Positions 33,889 to 46,977 of a DNA stretch of 64,000 nt are shown in pieces. Position numbers and translations under genes: made by a program. Within the stretch, counting starts at the first letter, position 1; every line of letters starts with the position of its first letter. Source of the stretch: Glebionis coronaria (Eukaryota; Streptophyta; Magnoliopsida; Asterales; Asteraceae); contig CM046879.1 in the NCBI GenBank assembly GCA_025667525.1, positions 387,089,039 through 387,153,038 on the forward strand. The letters are read 5' to 3'. The notes beneath the pieces are model-generated. The model was not told the origin of the DNA. It ran no database searches and saw only the letters and a list, made by a program, of their open reading frames with translations.

Positions 33889-36249
33889 TTATTTGGTTGT
33901 GATCTTCCCCATTTTAAATACTTGTGCTTCATTCCCGACCCTTAGGATTAGCTCACCTTCGGCAACATCGACTAATGCTTTTCTGGTTCTCAAGAATGGT
34001 CGACCAAGTATTAACGGAATACGAGGGTCCATTTCATAATCAACAACAACCAAGTCGACCAGAAAAGTGAAGGTACCAACTTTAACAAACACATCTTCAG
34101 CAATACCAACGGGGTAAGCGAGAGTTCGATTTGCTAGCTCAAGAGTCATCTTTGTTGGTGTAAGGTCGGGTAATGATAACTTTTTCCAAACACTTAAAGG
34201 CATCAAGTTTATACTTGCCCCGAGATCGGCTAAGGCAGTAGATTCTTCGGTTTGGTTAAAAGTACATGGTAACACAAAACGACCGGGATCTCCAAGTTTT
34301 TCCGGAAGTTCTTTAAGAAGGATTGCAGATCAATTCTCATTCAATCGAGTATTAACAAACTCGACCATCTTCTCCTTCTTATTAAGCAATTCCTTAAACA
34401 TCTTAACAAATTTAGGCATTTGGGCTAGAGCTTCAACAAGGCTAAAGGTGATGGTCAGTCCCAAAATCTTCTTCAAAAAGTTTGATACTTGAATATCATC
34501 CTTGGTGAGCAATTAGCACTTGTCTAAGTGAGAAGGATAAGGGATATTGGGTTTAGGTGGTGTAGGTGTAGCATGTAAAGGTGGAGATGTTGAAGGTTTA
34601 AAGGTGGAAGGTGGGGTTGGTGAAGAGTGTTTCTTTGGACCTTCTGCTGGTAGAGGTGGAGACGATAATGGAGAACTAATACTGGGCGTGGGAGTAAGAG
34701 GAATAAATGGTGGTGGAGGAGGTGTAGATTGAGTAATTGGGGGAGGGATAGATGGTCCTACTAAGTTTGCTCCACTGCGTGTAGTAATAGCACTCACATT
34801 CGCTCTCGGGTTGGTGACGGTATTTGAAGGAAGAGAGCCCGAAGTAGAGGGTTGAGTACTTGGAAAGAAACTAGCCATCACATTCTTCAAATCATTTGTT
34901 TGATTTCTATAAGAGGTTTGCATATCATGTTGAAGCTCGGTTCTAATATCATTCCCTTGCTTAGTGATATCTCCTTTCAAGTTGATGATTTGGCTTTGCA
35001 GATTCTTAACGAGCTCTCCTTGGGTCTTCATGAAAGTTTCAATATCTTGATTAATGGGTGGTGCTTGTTGAGCGGGTGGGTGATAAGGATTAGAAGATCG
35101 AGGTGGGTTTGGGTTGCTTCTATTTTAGTTGTTGGGGTTGTGGTTTTTAGGAGAAAAACCGGGTGAAAGAAAGTTGTTAGAACGGTAACTTAGCAAGTTA
35201 TGATCACCTTGAGGTCGGGCTTGATAGCTTTCCGTTGAATAGTTACCATGAGCTGCATACACGTTTTCCATATTGTCATGAGTAGAAGGACAATCAGTGT
35301 ATGAATGAGGACCGCCGCAAATCTCAAAAGAAGTTGCTACAGCTTTAGCTTGTTGTTGTTGATTTGTAACCAAGAGTTGCATATTTTTGCTCATTTCGAC
35401 CATTGCGCGGGTCAATTCGGTCATATCATGGTTTGAAGAAGTAGAAGAAACATTGACTCTCGTGTTATTCCTTGAAGATGCGGATGAATCCCAATTTTTT
35501 TGATGAGTAGTCATGTTCTCTATAAGCTCTCTACACTCCTCATGTCTTCTTTTCATAAATGTGCCACCGGTGGCTGCATTAATCGTATCATGATCACGAA
35601 AAGTTAAACCATTGTAGAAAGTATCAATCAAAGTAACTGGGAGCATGTTATGGTTTGGACATCGATCAATAAAAACATTATATCGTTCCCAAGCATCAAA
35701 AAGTGATTCATCGGGTTCTTGAGTAAATCCACTAATTTGATTTCGAAGGCTCGTGACCATGGATGGTGGAAAGTAGCGCGACAAAAAGCGTTGAGTCATC
35801 TCATCCCAAGTATGAATTGAATTCTTCTGAAGACGATCTAACCATTTTTCGGCATGGTGGGATAAGGTGTGTGGAAATATGTGAAGGCGAAGAAAATCCA
35901 TGGTGACCCCGGGCATCTTCATGCTTTGAGTAACGGTAATGAATTTGTCGAGGTGTTTGTTGGCATCATCATCCGGTAATCCGTGAAATGGACAAGTGTT
36001 TTGAACTTGTTGGATCATGTGATGCTTCAACGAAAACTCTTGAACCGTGATTTGCATCGGCGCAATCGGTCCTCCTCGTCCATTCATCGTAGGTTGACAC
36101 AGCTCCTCCATCATTCGAAGGTCGGGTGGGGGAACATTGTTGTTGTTATTCATGTTGGGGTGGGGTGGATTATTGTTGTTGTGCACACCAGCCATATCTA
36201 AATCTTCACGAGTCTCGGGCTCTACATAAGATGAAGATCTAGTACGCAT
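33889..36249 (-). pseudogene. E7 gag-protease polyprotein with three internal stops
   Basis: One continuous frame from the ATG at 36249 (MRTRSSSYVEPETRED) to 33889. The gag domain (HAEKWLDRLQ; WDEMTQRFLSRYFPP; EPDESLFDAWERY) spans residues of about 75-240 and resembles Athila gag. A knuckle remnant CGGPHSYTDC lacks its first Cys. After a Pro/Ser-rich linker comes an aspartic protease region with ADLGASINLMPLSVW (D-L-G form, as in Athila) and PLILGRPFLRT. Three in-frame stops interrupt it: 35125-35127, 34513-34515 and 34330-34332. No frameshift is evident, so decay is modest. The frame closes with a TAA at 33889-33891. Confidence 0.88.
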
Positions 36250-36533
36250 ACACCTGCAAAAGCAAAAGAAAAAGATACCAAAGAAATAGAGAATATATAT
36301 GTACTTGTAAAAATAAAAATAAAAATAAAATCTTTTTGGTGCAAAACTTTGAAAAAGAAATGCTTTTTATGATTTTTAGATGTTTTCGTATTTTTGAAAA
36401 TTTTAAATTTTTATGGATTTTTGAAAATTTTTAAGCAAGAAAAATAACGTTCACGAGTGAACGGATCCCAAAATTCAACGCGTCTCTCACAGAAAACCGT
36501 TAATCTTTACGAAAAGAGTCGACAACGGCTCCA
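36250..36533 (-). promoter_or_regulatory. E7 leader and primer binding site
   Basis: The primer site TGGAGCCGTTGTCGAC (36533-36519, sense) directly follows the LTR end. It is a degenerate form of the tRNA-Asp-type site TGGCGCCGTTGCCG. The leader then has GTTTTCTGTGAGAGACGCG and AACGTT/CACGAGTGAACG inverted elements that are nearly identical in E8. Confidence 0.75.
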
Positions 36534-38250
36534 TGATTTTACTAGTATAATAACATTTAATACATGATTTTACTAGATTAAAATTTGTTCTTTGAATGTG
36601 TCCATTTAAATAACTAGCTTTTTAATAACTGAAAATTGTTCTTGTGTGTCTAATCGAATTGATTACTGGTTTAAGTGCGACTCAGTCGTCCTTTGGAGAA
36701 AAGAAATAGATTGGTCGTTGTAGTAAAATTAAATTTCAAAACTTTAAAGTAAATGACAGGTAATTAAAACTAAAACTAATTAAAAACGTAAATGCTGCAA
36801 TATTAAAACTTTTAAAAGTAAATTAATTGATGACGAGAAATTAAAACTTGACGAAAAGTAAATTTGACAATTTAATAAAAATGAAAATTTGAAAACTTAA
36901 AATAATGCAAACTTAAAAATAAAACTAAGACAAAATATTAAATACCTACTGTCTGAATACCCTCCATCGGAATCCTGTCGGAATCTGGTCGGAATGTACG
37001 CCGTCGGAATGCATGCTTACCACTACTATCAGAATGATGATCGGAATCAGCGTCGGAATGAAGGTTAACAAATCCTATCGGAATGTTGCTGTCGGAATAC
37101 TATCGGAATGAACGTGAAAGCATCGGAATAAAAAAAATAAAGCTATCGGAATACTAATAAACACATCCGTCGGAATCCCGATCGGAATAATGATCGGAAT
37201 CCCAAACCCTAATCCGATACAATGTATCGGAATAATTGTCAGAATACAAAACCCCAATCCGATGGAAACCGTCGGATTAACTGAAACCCTTTTCCGATGG
37301 TTGGAGATTCGTAAATAAGCAAAAATAAAATAAGCTATAAACCAAATAAGCACTTATCTAAAAACTTAACCAAAACATGTATAAGAAAAAGCTAATAAGC
37401 CAAAATTTAAAAACTTTTAAAAACACTAAATGATAAAAATATTTAAAAACAACTTTTTTATAAAATAACTTTTATAAACACTTAAGTAAATTTAAGAAAG
37501 ACACAAATAAGCTATAAAATCAATAATCCGAAACAATCAAAAACATAAAAACATAACAATTAATCAAATAAGCATAACAATAAGCACATAAACATAAAGA
37601 TTAAGCAAAACAAGAAGGGTAGGATGAGAGATTAAAAATAAAAACTTGATTAAAAATAAGATTCAACAATTAAAAGTAAAAGCAAGAATTAAAGAACTTA
37701 CAAATTTAAGGTGCAAGACATGAAATTAAATGACATTTAAGTAAATGACATGAAAATAAAGGTGGAAGAACTATGTGTCAAATAGTCAACACCTCCTAAT
37801 GTGTCATTAGGATGGTATTTATAGGTGGTTAGGGAGGTTAGCATGTGTTGCTCCTTTCTTTCTTCTCTCGTCTTTTCGTCTTCTCTTCGACTTTTTCGAC
37901 TTTGTCTCGGGATTAATTGAACTCGTCTTATAATTTATTCATTTATTAGACTTGAGTTCTTTGACTTCATTAAACTTCCTTCTTTAGACATTTTCTTCGA
38001 TAAATCTTCAGAATAGGTCATGGACTTCCGTTCTTTTTGAACTCTTGATCTTTTGACTTCGTCTTTTGTCTTTTTCTTCGACAAAAGCCCTTGAAAGCCC
38101 GTGTTTTCTTCCCTTTTCATATTTTGATCCTAAATCACAACAAAAACACAAACCACGCATAATTTCGACATTTACGACATAAAATACACGTTTTGGCTTG
38201 GTTATTATTATAATTAAATGGTAAAAGGATAAGTATTTTCACACTTATTA
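36534..38250 (-). repeat. E7 5' LTR (right copy)
   Basis: It has the same length (1717 bp) as the left copy. The TATA box is at 37816-37823 and the CGGAAT/hairpin array at about 36955-37305. The 61-codon relative of the U3 frame is at 38120-37935. Confidence 0.92.
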
Positions 38251-38501
38251 GCTAGTAGAATGGATTGATTGATTATGACATGATGTCATTGTCTTAATTG
38301 ATGGGAACTCGAGTGGAATCCCCTAAAAGATAAGATGTTGATTATCAAAAGTGATCTAAATAATTCTTGATGGACGACCATATCCTGCATTTAGACTTGA
38401 AATTATACCATGAATGGTTATAAACTGATCATAGATCTTGTAATCTAGAAAGAACTTAAAGTAAATTTATTAAAAGATGTTTTTGTTATCTGAAATTTTA
38501 G

Positions 38502-39070
38502 GAGGTATTTGCTGGTGAATTACCTAGACTTTCGCCATTAAGGCAGGTTGAATTTGGTATTGATTATATTCCCGATGCTGCACCTGTGGCATGTGCAATG
38601 TACATCAGCACCATCTGAATCGAAAATGTTACCGTACAAATGAGAGAGTTGTCGGAGTAAGATTTTATTCTACCAAGCTCGTCATCATGAAGAGCTATGG
38701 TGTTATTATGGCCCATATTTGTTGAATTACCGTGAATTAGGTAAATTGATGATCAAAATCTATATCCACTACCCAAGATGATAGATTTGTTTGATAATTT
38801 ACAAGGTTCTAGCGTATGTTCTAAAGATTTGATCCACGACATGGTTATCATCAACTTCGCGTCCGTGAAGAAGATTATCTATTCCAATCACTACATCCAG
38901 AACTTGTAATGAACATTATAAGTTTCACGTGATGTCGTTTGGATTGACCAATGCACATGTAGCATCCATAAATTTGGTGAATCACGTGTGTAGGCTGTAA
39001 TTTGATAAATTCATGCTTGTGATCATTAAGGATCATCTGTTTGTTTCTAAGAATAAGAAGGAGTTAATAA
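38502..39070 (+). pseudogene. E6 reverse transcriptase remnant, catalytically dead
   Basis: Alignable pieces in RT order: VFAGELPRLSPLRQVEFGID, then NYRELGKLMIK (chromoviral DYRELNKLTIK), SFGLTNAH (PFGLTNAP), and VIIKDHLF where active elements have the (F/Y)xDD active site VFIDDILI. The first catalytic Asp is replaced by Lys and the second is followed by His. Stops and shifts occur between the pieces. The level of decay far exceeds that of the LTRs. Confidence 0.8.
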
Positions 39071-40181
39071 TCATTTATAGACTGCCCTGTGTTAGCCGAG
39101 TGGTGAAAACCTATACCTTGGGTATTTAACATATGATTTAGAGATTTGATCCCTTACATTATTTGACCGTGTGATTAATGGTAGTGAAATATAAATTGAC
39201 TCTTCAAAGACTAGAGGCATTAAGGCTTTGAGTTTTACCAAAAAGAAAGTGCAAAAAGGTTTTGACAGATATTTTATTAAAGGATTTTTAAGGAATCATT
39301 CCCTTATACCCAGAACATTGAACTAAACTCCTTTAGGGGTAAATGTTTGTGTATACCTTAAGACAACCTAAGAGGGATTGAGGAAACCATATAAACCATG
39401 ACTTGGAATTTGAAACGAGAATTTTTTCTTTTTAACTAAGAAAATTTTGACCAATGTATAACCGAATATTTTTCAAACATTTACGAATCTTATTAATTAT
39501 TTTCGATAAATCAACAAAAATCTTGTTAGCTAAATTCAAATTTATATTTCAACATTTTCCTATAATTGGACGAACTGAGAAAATTTAAAACTTTTTACGT
39601 TTACATTTTATAAAATTAAATATTTATTATTTAATTACTTGTGATATTTATCGACGCTTTGAACGTCGGATTGAGCAAAGCTGATAAAAATAATAGTTGA
39701 GACGAAACTAAAACTTAGAAAATATGAAGAAAGAATTTTTGAGTGAATTCTGGTCATGATAATTACTTCATCAGGAAATGTGAATGTAGATACTGACACA
39801 TTATGTAGAAAGGATAAAGAATCAATTAGGATGTGTTCCTTAATAATGACTGTGCAAAATAAATTGCCGAACAATTTAAAATATAGCCGATGTTTGTAAA
39901 AAGGATAATATAGATAATAAAAGGGGTTCGCGGCTAATGTGAACCATTAGAATTGAGAAGCCGATGGCGTTAAATGCATAAAAGGCCGCTTGTGGTTGCA
40001 TAAATATGGAGGTTTGTGAGATTTAGTTATGTTGGAATCTCATAAGATTAAGTATTCTATTCATGTCATTTCTGACTAAATGTTTCCTTATCTGAAGAAG
40101 TTGTACTGATGACAAATTATGAAGGCAGACATCGCCTCATACATTCGTAAACGTCTAACTATTGCAACGGTCATCATCTAA

Positions 40182-40385
40182 ATTTGATTCGATTTGGGTC
40201 ATCATCGACAGACTGACCAAATCTGCTAATATCATTCGTGTTAATGATAGATTCTCGATGAAGAAATTTACTCTTTTGTATTTAAAGGAGTTGTGTAAAC
40301 ATAGTGTGCCCGTATCGATCATCTCTATCAAGATCCTCGCTTCGCATCGAATTTCTAGAGATTTCCTCAGAATTTATTGGGAACG
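40182..40385 (+). pseudogene. E6 integrase core remnant
   Basis: SIWVIIDRLTKSANII corresponds to the chromoviral [15 protein letters not shown] (seen intact in E9 near 60076), followed by NDRFSMKKFTLLYLKEL and VPVSIIS. The second catalytic Asp, normally in SDRDPRFTS, is lost (SIKILAS). The segment lies in an open frame, but the enzyme would be inactive. Confidence 0.82.
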
Positions 40386-42977
40386 AACCTTGATGAGAGT
40401 ACTGTTTACCACCCCAATCGAAGGGACGAGGTAAAGTAATGATACAAAACACTAGAAGTGTTGTTTTATGCTTGAATGATTGACCTTTGGTAATAAACCG
40501 TATAATCGTTTTTCCTTTGGAGAGATTATCATTGATAATTATCGTATTAGGATCGAGATCGAGTCTTGTGAGGATCTAAATATTAGAGCATCTGTAAGAA
40601 GGAATTAGGATGAAGACACCCGACATACACCCATTGTGAGTTGGACATGTCTTTTAGGTTTGAGGTTGCCTATGATGACAAACCTAACCTTACAAAATAC
40701 CCGACCCACGAGACCTGAAATGATTGTTGAAATTAGGATCTTATTATTGGCTGCCGGTAGTGGGCAGGAGATTATGTGAATATGAAATGTAGATCTTGAA
40801 GTACAGGATGGGTAGCAAAGTAATGCCAAAAATTTTCACCTTGGAAAAATGAATTGATGATTTGAAAGATCAAGGGAAATAAGTCCCCGTTGTATGGGAC
40901 CATTGAGGTAATATAAAAAGTTCGCTTGAAAGGCATATAAGTTGGATCTACCCTAGGACTTCAAGGGCTGCGTGAATTATATTTCGTATATCGAACTTGA
41001 TAAAATGTCTATCAAGTGAAAATATGATTACTTCTTGATGTAGTTTAGATCAGCGAAAAGTTGCATTCATCAAAAACCCGTGAACATCATGGATAGAGAA
41101 AGTAAGTCAACATTAAGCCTGATCTTATTCCCGTAGTTATGTTTGATGAAACTCGCGTATTGTAATGAATTACACTTGTGAGAAAAGAACGAATGTGGAG
41201 GAAATACCCACATGGCTCTAACTCTATAAGAAGCGAGTAGTAAGATAAATCGATCTTTGAGGAAAAAGATCCTGTTTAGGGGTAAATGCTGTGACAATCT
41301 GTCAATTTATGATCGATATTTTATTCTATGTTATTATTTAAAAACATTATTTGAATGTTATATTATGAACTCACTCATTTTTGGGAAGAAATTTGAGTTT
41401 ACATCTTAAAGTAGCATCGACTACGTCTAAACCGGAGGACTCTACGTTACGTGCTTACGTTTACATACACCGTTTTGGTGACAGTCTGACATTCAGAAAA
41501 TAAATTTATCCTTGAATATTATTTTGGAATTTTAAATTTGTGTTGGTTCATAAACTTACAAATTTACGAGAAGAGATTATGACATACGTGAATAATTTAA
41601 CCGTCCTTTACGACTAAACCGGAAACCCTAGGTTTACGTATTTACGTTTTTTAACTCCGTTTTTTATGAGACAATTTTTATTAGATTCGTTTTGTGCCGT
41701 TGATTCATAATCTATAAAAACATTTTTTGTAAAATGACCTGAGGGCACGCAAATCGAGGAAACTAGAATCGAGGAGTACCCGTAAATAAATGGGGATGAG
41801 ACAAAACCACTTTTTCCCCACCCCCACTATCAAACGGCCAAAATAAGCCACACCACCCTTTGGTGGCAAGCTAACATGAGCTTGTAGGACACTTGTCCTC
41901 TTATTTTAACCAAAACAACTTAAGTAACAAAACCAGCAACACACAAACCATTTTCTCCATTCACAATATGCAAACCACTCTCAAAACTCACAACTCTCTC
42001 TCTATCTCTCTCTCACTCATTTTGGTTGTCCACGTCTCCACCAAAACACCACCACCATAAAAAATCTAGCCATAAACCAAGGTTATAATCAACATATGTT
42101 GAAGCCTAGTCGAAAAGATGAAGATTGGAGGTGTTTATAACATGTGAAAAGGAGTTTCCATGGAGTTCCTATGCTGATTTTCATGAAGATATTCATCCAT
42201 TTTAAGGACCCAAGAAGTTCACTTGCCAAGTTGAATATTTGGTAACAAGGAACCAAGCCTTGTTCATCAAAATCCCATCATTTCATCACTTTGACGGTAT
42301 AGAGATTATTTCTTCCGATCATCTTGTTATTTTGAATATGTGATCTTGTATTTTCTTTATTTATGTATATGTATATGATGATGAATGATGATCAAAAGTA
42401 TTATGTGGGGATCTTGTGTTTATAAATTTGGTTAAAATGATTAAAAGCTACATGAAAGGATGTTAAAATTATGCTTCAATTAGTAGGCTGTATAAAACAG
42501 TAAAGAAACCTATGATAACTTGTTAAAGTAGCTTGGATAAAATAATATACAGTAAGGTATGTGTCTTGTACATATGTGAGAGTTGGCCACTCAATGGAAT
42601 CCATAAAATGAGTGAGATATGATCAAAACAATATTGAAGTCCAAATCTGTATAGACTGTTTTGGACGAACTGTTAGAGACATTTAAATGTTGATTGAGAA
42701 GTAGCTATATTTGAGTTATTTGTAGCACATATCATGTAGTTTGTGGTGTCCAAAAATGAGCTTCTATCTCCTTGTAGAACTCAAGATATGGTAAAAATGG
42801 TGAAAGTGAAAATAATAATCAGATTTATAAAATAAATGTATATATTATAAAATGAGCACTCAAATAAAACTAATATAAAATGTTTACATAAAACCCAATA
42901 ACTTATGTATTACATATAAATAAATATTTACTTTGATAAATGAATGAGATATTTTATAAAAATGGCAATTTGATAAG

Positions 42978-44946
42978 TAATGTTAAGATTTTACTAGTTG
43001 AAAAGTTCGTTTTCTCGGTATCTTCTCGAATTGATTTCCGGTTCAAAGTACGACTCAATTGTTTTTGGTGAAACAAATATTTTTGGTTGTTTTTAAAATA
43101 AATGTGCAAGACGTAAAAGTAAAGAGCAGGTAAATTAAATCTAAAATTAATTTAAAAATAAATGGCAAGAATTTAAAAGCGTGACGGAAAATTAAAAGGC
43201 ACTAAAAGTAAATGGGCAAACTTAAATCTATCTAAGGCAAACTTAAAACGCAACTAAAAATAAAACTTAAAAAAAGGCAATGCTAAAATAAATCTAAGGC
43301 AGGTAAACTTAAAGTGCAACTAAGTAAAAAGGCTGGAAAAGTAAAGCTTGAAAATTAAAAACAGTAAGTTAAAAACTGAAATTAAAAAGAACCTGAAAAC
43401 AGCTCATTCGGTATAATCCTTCGTTCGGAATAATCACTCATCCGGAATGTCACCTTCATTCGGAATGATTCTCCTTCACTCGGAATATTTACCAAAATCG
43501 TTGATCCGGAACAAATTCTCTATTCGCAATATGTCACTTATCCAGAATAAATCCTTCGTTCGGAACTTTTACTGATTCAGAACTTCAATTGATTCGGAAT
43601 ATTCTCTTGGTTCGGAACTTTGAATGTTCCGAATGAAACACCTCTTCACTGATCCGGAATACTTCCGAATGAACAAGCTTGATTCGGAAATTCGAATGTT
43701 CCGAATGAAAGTGTTGATCAGGAATAATTAATTATTCAGAATAAAACTCCTTGGTTCGGAACTTCTTCTTGGTTCGGAACTTCTTCTTGGTTCGGAACTT
43801 CTGCTGGTTCGGAGTAGGTTCCGAATGAACTAGCCTTGATTCGGAACTTTGAATGTTCCGAATGAAGGTGTTGATCCGGAAGAAGTTGTCTTGATCCGGA
43901 ACATTACTGATTCGGAACTTCCTAAACAAAAGCCTTGATTCGGAACTTTTAGCTTGATCCGGAATAACCACAAAACAAACCTTTATTCGGAACTAAGTCT
44001 TGATTCAGAATGTTCCTGGAAATAGTAACAAGCAGCGAAGAACAAGGAGAAACAAAATATATACGAATCTAATCAAATCTAATCTAAATCAATCATAAGA
44101 TTAAATCAAACTAATCAATAAACATCTATTAATCATAAGCAAACAATCCAAAACAATCAAACTAACAAATATAACCAAAATAATCAAAACCCACTTAATC
44201 AAATCAATAAAAACATCAAAAACATAAACACAAACAATAAAGCATGAAGATTAAAGATCAAACAAGAAATGTAGATAGGAGATTAACAAGAAAAAGTAAA
44301 GATTGACAAGAATTAAAAGAAAACTTACTTGAAATTAAATGAATTTAAGGTGCAAGACAAGTATTTAAATACGACAATTAAGTAAATGACATGTATTTAA
44401 ATGAAAAGGTAATTAAAATTGGAAGAACTAATTGTCACTATTAGCCAACAAAAGAAAATGAAATAAATCCTAATCTATTTATAGGGGAGGATTAGGAAGT
44501 GCTTAAGAAGCTTCCTCCCCTCTTTCTTCTTTCCTTAATTGCACCATTAAGTCCTTAAGTTCTTAATCTTCTTAAATCTTGGACTTTAATGACTTTGTCT
44601 CGGGATTTCTTTAAACTCGTCTTGTAATTCTTCAATAAATTAGACTTGAGTTCTTCGGCTTTTAGTAAACTTCCGTCTTTTGACTTTTTCTTCGATAAAT
44701 CTTCAGAATTGGTCTTGGACTTCCGTTCTTTTTGCACTCTTGGCTTCTTGACTTCGTCTTTCGTCTTTTTCTTCGATAAAAGCCCGTGAATGCTCGTGTT
44801 TTCTCCACTTTTCACCTTTTCGTCCTAAATCACAACAAAAACATAAACCACGCATAATTCCGACATAAATGACATAAAATACACGTTTTGGCTCGGTTAT
44901 TATTGTAATTAAGTGATAAAAAGGATGGGTGTTTACACACCTATCA
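42978..44946 (-). repeat. E8 3' LTR (left copy)
   Basis: The sense strand starts TGATAGGTGTG at 44946 and ends CTTAACATTA at 42978. The TATA box TATAAATA is at 44476-44483, giving about 460 bp of U3 and 1.5 kb of R/U5. An 86-codon U3 frame lies at 44815-44555. Confidence 0.92.
43420..44020 (-). repeat. TTCGGAA hairpin array in E8 R/U5 (left LTR)
   Basis: About 600 bp is packed with TTCGGAA(C/T) and TTCCGAATGAA motifs. Perfect inverted repeats TTCGGAAC/GTTCCGAA with loop TTTGAAT occur at 43611-43633 and 43840-43862. Shorter stems lie at 43653-43669 and 43808-43825. The array lies downstream of the TATA box and so is transcribed. Confidence 0.85.
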
Positions 44947-46975
44947 AATCCCTTACACTTGACCATTGCAATGTCCTCATGCAATGCATTAGTGACAAAG
45001 CAAGATTACATTTTTCATCACAATCAATCCATATTGGCCTTTATTAAAGAGATAGAAAATAACAAAACAAGTAAAGAAATCAAAAGCATACCTTAGGGTT
45101 TTGGAAATGTCATGAATAATCATCATTCTCAAGTTTTAACTTTCTCCAAACCAAGCTTAAAAACGATATCATTGTTATTATAAGTTAGCAAACCATCACG
45201 AACTCATGTGGGCCAATTATTCACTTAGAATCCCTTATTCCTAGGTGTATCTCTTATATTTTATTGTTGTCTTAAATGATCACGAGGATGCATTGTTGAC
45301 TTATTTCGATAGTTTATTAGGCTGAAAATAAAGTGGGACGATTTAATCAATAGTTAGCTAAAGGACAAAATCTTTTAAAACTGCTTCTCGGGGCCTCATA
45401 AAGTTCATATCTTGGCATAACTCGCTTCGCTATTTGAGACCTTTCTCGGACCGATATTTGGCAACGACTTCATACTTCAAATCTTGAGAGACGTTCATGA
45501 AATAATGGTCTTCTCTTCATAATAGGAATTTCTTCACTTGAAGTTTTGAGAGATTCTTCATATTTGGACCACGACTTCTTCATTTTTCTCCAATCTTTAT
45601 TTTGGACTTTGATATACAACGATCCGCCTCCTTTTTGGACTTGGATCTATTTATCCTTATACCTTGCTAGGGTCTTTTCGGATAGACTTCTCCATGATCT
45701 TTTGGGGAGTTCTTGCTTTTCGTCGTGTGTCTCGATCCTTATATTGATTTTTGACAAATGATTCTTCACATCACTTTGGATCTTTAGCAACAAAATGTAG
45801 TCCTCATGCCTTGTTAGGGCCTTTTTGGACTCGCCAATCTTTGCATCTCGCTTCAATAAGTTATGCCTTGGCTATGAACTCTAATCCATACCGAGCAACT
45901 TTTAAACGATCTTGGGCTAGAAGCTAAGTAACTTTTCAAATCGTACAACCTTATTTATTGCAGATAAATTTATTAGCACGCGATGGGAGAATAGGCTTAT
46001 AATTAACTCACATAAATTCACGAAAGAATACCAAACTTATAATTGACTCTATCATCTCTCGTTCTCTACAGTTTAAAATCTCAAGGAATGAGACTCGTGG
46101 ATGCTTAGCCTATTAAATCAAAGTTTTGGGTTTTCGAGTCGTCTATAGGATCTTGCATCTTCTTAGACTTTTTCAAGTTTAGAAATCGCATTTTAAAGTT
46201 CCCTTGATAAACGACTCTCTAGGATCAATAATAGGAACTTGTGAAAAGTTCTTGTTCTTAACCCGAGAGTTAAGACTTTCGCGTTTTATAGCTCCCTATA
46301 TAAAAGCCTAGCAAAACTTGACTTAAACACGTTAATGATACTAGCTAGAGTAACTTAGATAAGTAAACTCGGGTTGAGTCAAAAGATACACAACGTTTGA
46401 AAATTAAAACCACTTTATTAAAATTTATTCTAGCAAAGAAATAAAATAACTATACAAAGGGAAAAACTAATAGGCCAAAATAGATTAAAATTTTTTGAAA
46501 AATGTCGAAAAATTGATTTTCCGGTTAAAATGAGGACAAATACAAGGAAAAGACCACTTAACTTCGATAAAAGTCCCCCCTACACTTAATATAAACATTG
46601 TACTCAATGTTTAAGCATGTGGGAGTAAACTCCCCTACACTTAGGACATTGTGCACGTTGTTTAAATCGTGCTACGGAAAGGAAAACTAAAGAGATTCCT
46701 ATTTTAATATTGAGAAATATAAAATAGTGAATCGAAAAGAGTTTAGGATAGAACCGGGCAAATGGGAACACGGAATCACGGGTCGTCAAAAATCATCAAG
46801 AGTGGATCATTGAGCGCTCGAATCCCTGATTAGTAGAAGAGAGGAAATAGCAAACACCAACGGGTCTCCCCCCTACACTTATGGTAAAAACAAAGAAAAA
46901 GATAGATAGATAGTCGGGTTGCCTCCCGAGAAGCGCTTGTTTTTTTAACCGAGTCACGAGCCTGACTCGTCCCCG
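44947..46975 (-). other. E8 3' non-coding block shared with E7
   Basis: It is homologous to E7 30964-33003. On the sense strand AAGTGTA(A/G)GGGA-type motifs lie at 44949-44960 (next to the LTR), 46574-46587, 46631-46642 and 46867-46880, at positions equivalent to E7. No convincing gene. A second conserved element is ttgcctcccgagaagcgctt near 46920, just downstream of the ORF. Confidence 0.7.
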
Positions 46976-46977
46976 AA

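Larger units (their letters stand above)
29247..38250 (-). mobile_element. E7: non-autonomous Athila-like LTR retrotransposon with gag-protease and an acidic ORF
   Basis: Two 1717-bp LTRs (29247-30963 and 36534-38250) and a perfect GCTAG duplication (29242-29246, 38251-38255) define a complete 9004-bp insertion in E6. On the minus strand the order is LTR, primer site (36533-36519), short leader, gag-protease (36249-33889), acidic ORF (33867-33004), about 2 kb of non-coding sequence, polypurine tract, LTR. There is no RT, RNase H or integrase, so it needs these in trans. LTR identity is about 96% over the first 290 bp. On the sense strand the LTR reads TA...CA, a non-canonical terminus. Confidence 0.92.
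38256..41289 (+). other. E6 internal region, 3' part (decayed pol and 3' leader)
   Basis: Outside the two pol remnants listed separately I see no recognisable coding; frames are short. The region ends gtttaggggtaaatgc next to the 3' LTR start at 41290, where a polypurine tract is expected, but it is a poor purine run. Confidence 0.6.

Noticed and set aside
40162..40434. 90-codon frame as a functional small integrase
   Set aside because: It lacks the second catalytic Asp and the rest of the core; it is a remnant.
43420..44020. TTCGGAA/GAACTTC array as heat-shock elements
   Set aside because: Heat-shock elements need TTC and GAA blocks separated by two bases; here the separation is one base, so the array does not fit.
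43420..44020. Repeated short motifs as a CRISPR-like array
   Set aside because: Spacing is irregular, spacers are not unique, the setting is a plant LTR, and the motifs form hairpins with one another.
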